From NCBI GenBank assembly GCA_964493695.1, contig CAZBPG010000001.1, positions 121,159 through 185,158 on the forward strand: DNA of 64,000 nt. Direction: 5' to 3'. Positions 59,891-64,000 of this stretch are shown here, in pieces. The position numbers and the translations under genes are program-made. Numbering within the stretch: position 1 is the first letter of the stretch; each line of letters opens with the position of its first letter. The notes beneath the pieces are model-generated. The model did no database searches. It was given only the letters and a program-made list of their open reading frames with translations, and had not been told where the DNA came from. This DNA is from Bog-950 sp964493695 (GTDB lineage Bacteria; Bacteroidota; Bacteroidia; Chitinophagales; LD1).

Positions 59891-62800
59891 TTACTTTTTG
59901 TTTTTACTTTCTTCCAATTCTTTTTGTAATACTTTAAGCAGTTTTTGTTGTTCGTTGCTTTGTTTCTTAAGCTCATCTATCTCTCGTGTTGAATTTGCGT
60001 TTATTTTCTGGCTCAAATCGTAAATCATTTTTTGCTGCTCTTTCACCGCTTCAACCAAAACAGGAACTAATCCAAGGTAGTTCACCGTTTTAACATCCAT
60101 TGTTTCAACTTGTTCTTTGCTGGTGCGACCAATATTGACTGTATGCATTTTTGTTTTTTTAATCAGTTCAGGAAACTGAGACTCAACCTCATCAGCTAAA
60201 AATCCGATTTTAAGTCTTGGGTCTAAACGGTATTTAGGATATTTAGCGGTATCCATATTGTAATAAACCCCCCGTATAGATTGTAGTTTTTGAATCGCAC
60301 TTCTACCCGAAATCTGTTCAATGTTTGTCTTCAGTTTACCATCCGAAATGTTATAGTAGCCACTTGTTACATTCAAGTCCCCATCGAACCAACCTGCCCA
60401 GCCCACAAGCCCTGATTGTCCGTTTACGCCAATGGCATTATCGTAATTATCAATACCCCGAACACCAGCCCCAGCTGTGCTAGTACCCATATACTCGCCC
60501 TGAACGCCTCCATAAACAGTGTTCCCCGCCATTATTGCTCCGTAAACACCTGAACCATTATTACTTGAATATCCGTTTAGCGCCCAAGGAAAAGTGGCAT
60601 TACCTACTCCATTCATTAAATCACCTGGTAAAGTTGTATTGGTTGTACCAATGAAGAACTCACCTAGGTTGCTCAATCGTCCACGCACCAAATTGTTAGA
60701 GTACAAATCAACATGGTTGTTTGAAAGTGTACCGAATATACCGGTAGCCCCAAGTTGATTGCCACCTACCAACCACGCCTGCGAAGCAGTAGTAACCGGT
60801 CCACCGGAACCGGCAGTTCCGTTAACTGTTAAAGTTCCGGAAGAGTTAAATGTTGGTGTACTCAACGTCCAGGTAGGACCGGTTGGGCCTGTTGGTCCGG
60901 TCGCACCATTTGTTCCGTTAGTGCCGTTCGTTCCATTAGTCCCATTTGTTCCGGCAGGACCTGTTGCTCCAGTTGCACCATTCGTTCCATTGGTTCCATT
61001 CGCTCCTGCAGGACCGGTTGCTCCGGTTGCACCGTTTGTTCCATTTGTTCCATTTGCTCCCGCAGGACCGGTGGCTCCTGTTGCTCCGTTAGTGCCGTTA
61101 GTTCCGTTCGCTCCGGCAGGACCTGTTGCTCCGGTGGCCCCGTTAGTCCCATTGGTTCCATTCGCTCCGGCAGGACCTGTCGCTCCTGTTGCACCGTTAG
61201 CTCCATTTGCGCCTGTTGGTCCGGCAGGACCGGTGGCTCCTGTCACCCCATTAGTTCCGTTCGCACCAGCAGGGCCTGTCACTCCTGTTGCACCATTAGC
61301 TCCATTTGCTCCTGTTGCCCCATTCGTTCCGTTGACTCCATTTGCACCGGCAGGGCCTGTCGCTCCTGTCGCACCATTAGTTCCGTTTGCTCCTGCTGGG
61401 CCAGTAGCTCCTGTTGCACCGTTAGCTCCATTTGCGCCTGTTGGTCCGGCAGGACCGGTGGCGCCAGTTGCCCCATTCGTTCCGTTGGTTCCATTCGCTC
61501 CGGCAGGACCTGTCGCTCCTGTTGCACCGTTCGTTCCATTGGTTCCGTTTGCACCGGCAGGGCCAGTAGCTCCTGACGCACCATTAGTTCCATTAGTTCC
61601 GTTTGCTCCTGCTGGGCCCGTAGCCCCTGTTGCACCTGTTGGTCCGGTTGCTCCTTGAATGCCCTGAAGTCCTTGCGGACCTGTGTCACCGGTGGCGCCA
61701 TTGTTACCCTGAACACCTTGTATTCCTTGAGGACCAGTATCGCCCGTTGCTCCGGTTGCTCCAGTATTACCCTGGATACCCTGTGCCCCTTGAGGGCCCG
61801 TATCTCCCGTTGCACCTGTAACGCCTTGAAGTCCTTGCAATCCTTGTGGACCGGTATCACCAGTGGCTCCAGTGTTGCCTTGGATGCCTTGTGAGCCTGT
61901 ATCGCCTGTAGCTCCTGTGTCACCTTGAATACCTTGTGTTCCTTGCGGTCCCGTATCTCCCGTTGCCCCGGTGTTGCCTTGAAGACCTTGTGCTCCCTGA
62001 GGACCTGTGTCGCCTGTTGCACCTGTAACGCCTTGAAGTCCTTGCAATCCTTGTGGGCCCGTATCACCGGTAACACCTTGGAGTCCTTGTAAACCTTGTG
62101 GACCGGTGTCGCCTGTAGCTCCGGTTACTCCCTGAAGACCTTGTAATCCTTGAGGACCTGTGTCACCTGTTGCTCCCTGAATACCTTGTAACCCTTGCAA
62201 TCCTTGTGGACCTGTATCTCCTGTTGCACCAGTAGCGCCTTGAAGTCCTTGTGCTCCTTGTGGACCTGTATCACCGGTTGCTCCTGTATTACCCTGAACT
62301 CCTTGTGCTCCCTGAGGGCCTGTGTCACCTGTTGCTCCCTGAATACCTTGTAACCCTTGCAATCCTTGTGGACCGGTATCACCGGAGGCTCCTGTAACAC
62401 CCTGAAGACCTTGCGGCCCGGTATCGCCCGTAGCTCCGGTATTACCCTGTATACCTTGTGCTCCTTGGGGACCTGTGTCTCCGGTTGCACCAGTTACTCC
62501 CTGAAGTCCTTGTATTCCCTGTGGCCCAGTATCTCCTGTTGCACCTGTATTGCCTTGAAGACCTTGTGCTCCTTGAGGACCAGTGTCACCAGTAACGCCT
62601 TGAAGACCTTGTAATCCCTGTGGACCGGTATCTCCGGTTGCTCCTGTAACACCCTGAAGACCTTGCGGCCCGGTATCGCCCGTAGCTCCGGTATTACCCT
62701 GTATACCTTGTGCTCCTTGGGGACCTGTGTCTCCGGTTGCACCAGTTACTCCCTGAAGTCCTTGTATTCCCTGTGGCCCAGTATCTCCTGTTGCACCTGT

Positions 62801-64000
62801 ATTGCCTTGAAGACCTTGTGCTCCTTGAGGACCAGTGTCACCAGTAACGCCTTGAAGACCTTGTAATCCCTGTGGACCGGTGTCACCTGTTGCTCCCTGA
62901 ATGCCTTGTAACCCTTGCAATCCTTGTGGACCTGTATCGCCCGTAGCTCCGGTTACTCCCTGAAGACCTTGTAATCCTTGTGGGCCGGTATCACCGGTTG
63001 CTCCAGTATTACCCTGGATACCCTGTGCTCCCTGAGGGCCTGTGTCACCTGTTGCTCCCTGAATACCTTGTAACCCTTGCAATCCTTGTGGACCTGTATC
63101 GCCCGTTGCCCCTGTAACACCTTGGAGTCCCTGTAATCCTTGCGGACCGGTGTTGCCTTGAATGCCCTGTGTTCCTTGAGGGCCTGTGTCACCGGTTGCA
63201 CCTGTCACACCTTGAAGCCCTTGAAGTCCTTGTGGGCCGGTATCACCAGTTGCTCCGGTTGCTCCTTGGATGCCTTGAAGACCTTGTAATCCCTGTGAAC
63301 CTGTATCACCGGTTACACCTTGGAGTCCTTGTAAACCTTGAGGACCGGTGTCGCCAGTTGCCCCCTGAATACCTTGTAACCCTTGCAATCCTTGTGGACC
63401 TGTATCACCGGTTGCTCCAGTATTACCCTGGATACCCTGTGTCCCTTGAGGGCCCGTATCTCCTGTTGCACCTGTAACGCCTTGAAGTCCTTGTGTTCCT
63501 TGGGGACCGGTGTCACCTGTTGCTCCAGTTGCTCCCTGAGGACCTGTGTCGCCTGTAGCTCCAGTGTTACCTTGGATACCTTGTATTCCCTGTGGGCCGG
63601 TATCGCCCGTTGAACCGGTTGCCCCTTGAATGCCTTGTAACCCTTGCAATCCTTGTGGACCAGTGTCACCAGTTACTCCTTGAAGACCTTGTAATCCTTG
63701 TGGTCCGGTATCACCGGTGGCTCCAGTTGCTCCCTGAAGACCTTGTGCTCCCTGAGGACCTGTGTCGCCTGTAGCTCCAGTGTTCCCTTGAGCTCCTGCA
63801 ACTCCCTGAGAACCCGTATCTCCTGTTGCTCCTGTATTCCCTTGAAGACCTTGTAATCCTTGAGGACCGGTATCACCGGTATCGCCAGTCACTCCCTGAA
63901 GTCCCTGTAAACCTTGCGGGCCGGTGTCGCCCGTAGCTCCAGTGTTGCCTTGGACGCCTTGAGCTCCCTGAGGACCTGTGTCACCTGTTGCTCCGATCAC
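59891..64000 (-). CDS. Giant collagen-like protein with C-terminal S74 chaperone domain, 5' truncated
   Basis: At least 1369 residues; the frame is open at the right edge, so the N-terminus and signal lie outside. More than 1000 residues are Gly-X-Y triplets. The distal block (61,650-64,000) uses GDTGPQGLQGLQGVTGAT-type 18-residue units; the proximal block (60,870-61,650) uses GATGPAGANGTNGTN units. Then comes a globular region (MNGVGNATFPWALNGYSS, GVYGAIMAGNTVYGGVQGEY) and an endosialidase-type S74 intramolecular chaperone starting at ISDGKLKTNIEQ (near 60,350), ending in a coiled coil. S74 domains trimerise fibres and cut themselves off at the Ser. No T9SS sorting domain is present at this end. 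Likely a trimeric surface fibre. Confidence 0.85.
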   Translation of the reverse strand: MIGATGDTGPQGAQGVQGNTGATGDTGPQGLQGLQGVTGDTGDTGPQGLQGLQGNTGATGDTGSQGVAGAQGNTGATGDTGPQGAQGLQGATGATGDTGPQGLQGLQGVTGDTGPQGLQGLQGIQGATGSTGDTGPQGIQGIQGNTGATGDTGPQGATGATGDTGPQGTQGLQGVTGATGDTGPQGTQGIQGNTGATGDTGPQGLQGLQGIQGATGDTGPQGLQGLQGVTGDTGSQGLQGLQGIQGATGATGDTGPQGLQGLQGVTGATGDTGPQGTQGIQGNTGPQGLQGLQGVTGATGDTGPQGLQGLQGIQGATGDTGPQGAQGIQGNTGATGDTGPQGLQGLQGVTGATGDTGPQGLQGLQGIQGATGDTGPQGLQGLQGVTGDTGPQGAQGLQGNTGATGDTGPQGIQGLQGVTGATGDTGPQGAQGIQGNTGATGDTGPQGLQGVTGATGDTGPQGLQGLQGVTGDTGPQGAQGLQGNTGATGDTGPQGIQGLQGVTGATGDTGPQGAQGIQGNTGATGDTGPQGLQGVTGASGDTGPQGLQGLQGIQGATGDTGPQGAQGVQGNTGATGDTGPQGAQGLQGATGATGDTGPQGLQGLQGIQGATGDTGPQGLQGLQGVTGATGDTGPQGLQGLQGVTGDTGPQGLQGLQGVTGATGDTGPQGAQGLQGNTGATGDTGPQGTQGIQGDTGATGDTGSQGIQGNTGATGDTGPQGLQGLQGVTGATGDTGPQGAQGIQGNTGATGATGDTGPQGIQGVQGNNGATGDTGPQGLQGIQGATGPTGATGATGPAGANGTNGTNGASGATGPAGANGTNGTNGATGATGPAGANGTNGTNGATGATGPAGPTGANGANGATGATGPAGANGTNGATGATGPAGANGVNGTNGATGANGANGATGVTGPAGANGTNGVTGATGPAGPTGANGANGATGATGPAGANGTNGTNGATGATGPAGANGTNGTNGATGATGPAGANGTNGTNGATGATGPAGANGTNGTNGATGATGPAGTNGTNGTNGTNGTNGATGPTGPTGPTWTLSTPTFNSSGTLTVNGTAGSGGPVTTASQAWLVGGNQLGATGIFGTLSNNHVDLYSNNLVRGRLSNLGEFFIGTTNTTLPGDLMNGVGNATFPWALNGYSSNNGSGVYGAIMAGNTVYGGVQGEYMGTSTAGAGVRGIDNYDNAIGVNGQSGLVGWAGWFDGDLNVTSGYYNISDGKLKTNIEQISGRSAIQKLQSIRGVYYNMDTAKYPKYRLDPRLKIGFLADEVESQFPELIKKTKMHTVNIGRTSKEQVETMDVKTVNYLGLVPVLVEAVKEQQKMIYDLSQKINANSTREIDELKKQSNEQQKLLKVLQKELEESKNKK
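60870..64000. repeat. Collagen-coding tandem repeats
   Basis: 9-, 27- and 54-bp periodic DNA encoding Gly-X-Y. Two blocks of different unit meet near 61,650. Codons for Gly, Thr and Pro vary between units, so most repeats are old and diverged except for the duplication at 62,388-62,881. Confidence 0.85.
62388..62881. repeat. 242-bp perfect direct duplication
   Basis: 62388-62629 and 62640-62881 are identical over 242 bases, at a 252-bp (84-residue) period. Surrounding repeats are diverged, so this is a recent in-frame duplication. Confidence 0.85.

Noticed and set aside
60759..61658. Long plus-strand frame rich in Pro, Val and Ala opposite the collagen gene
   Set aside because: It is the complement of the Gly-X-Y repeats; periodic DNA keeps several frames open. 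The minus frame has a recognisable S74 domain and collagen pattern.
60870..64000. CRISPR or intergenic satellite
   Set aside because: The repeats are 9-bp multiples, coding, and contain no unique spacers.

Overview
The window comes from a member of the Bacteroidota. The evidence is a complete sprA gene (type IX secretion translocon), two secreted proteins with type IX C-terminal sorting domains, near-consensus Bacteroidota promoters (TAnnTTTG -7 boxes), a type III pantothenate kinase, and a flexirubin/dialkylresorcinol-type pigment locus. No closer taxonomy can be supported from the sequence alone. No rRNA, transposase, integrase, phage gene or CRISPR array was seen. One tRNA (Phe, GAA) is present.

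Layout. 1-4.2 kb: coupled operon capA (5' end missing), coaX, an outer-membrane barrel protein and lptC. 4.3-6.3 kb: a T9SS cargo protein and a MORN-repeat protein, separated by terminators. 6.4-13.3 kb: envelope operon with a flippase, dut, a sugar nucleotidyltransferase, a TPR protein, a DUF4292 protein and an EnvC-type amidase activator. 13.3-15.4 kb: a barrel protein, then a gene-poor stretch with a degenerate 21-bp tandem array. 15.4-26.3 kb: tatA, a small protein, a retropepsin-like protease, gatA, ruvA and the 2588-residue sprA. 26.5-37.9 kb: a biosynthetic gene cluster. 37.9-46.1 kb: an MsbA-like exporter, rbfA, an FtsX/LolE-type permease, an SDR, anmK, a cytochrome c, a DUF4286 protein and a TPR protein. 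46.2-47.4 kb: gcvH, vanZ and a small toxin-antitoxin pair. 47.7-51.9 kb: an accessory stretch with a 17% GC island, a CarboxypepD-like protein, a YD-repeat T9SS protein and tRNA-Phe. 52.0-59.9 kb: a lytic transglycosylase, DUF2480, PpiD, a TonB-domain lipoprotein, thiL, a CPBP protease and a PAP2/sphingomyelin-synthase-like enzyme. 59.9-64.0 kb: a very large collagen-like protein ending in an S74 chaperone domain, cut by the right edge.

The most notable system is the cluster at 26,458-37,894. It combines DarA- and DarB-like dialkylresorcinol enzymes with an ACP, a KAS II plus Cys-less chain-length-factor pair, a FabZ-like dehydratase with an altered catalytic His, a halogenase-type flavoprotein, a DUF1702 protein (a family otherwise familiar from enediyne loci), a BtrH-type acyltransferase and a dedicated ABC exporter. 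No ketoreductase, ammonia-lyase or aryl-CoA ligase is present, so it does not match the classical flexirubin locus. The working inference is a short, possibly halogenated and acyl-transferred dialkylresorcinol-type product.

At the sequence level three patterns recur. Degenerate heptanucleotide tandem repeats sit at or just before translation starts and even encode signal peptides. The palindrome ACCGGT is far more frequent than chance. A dispersed palindromic element occurs twice in full, and once as a half copy that supplies the vanZ start codon.
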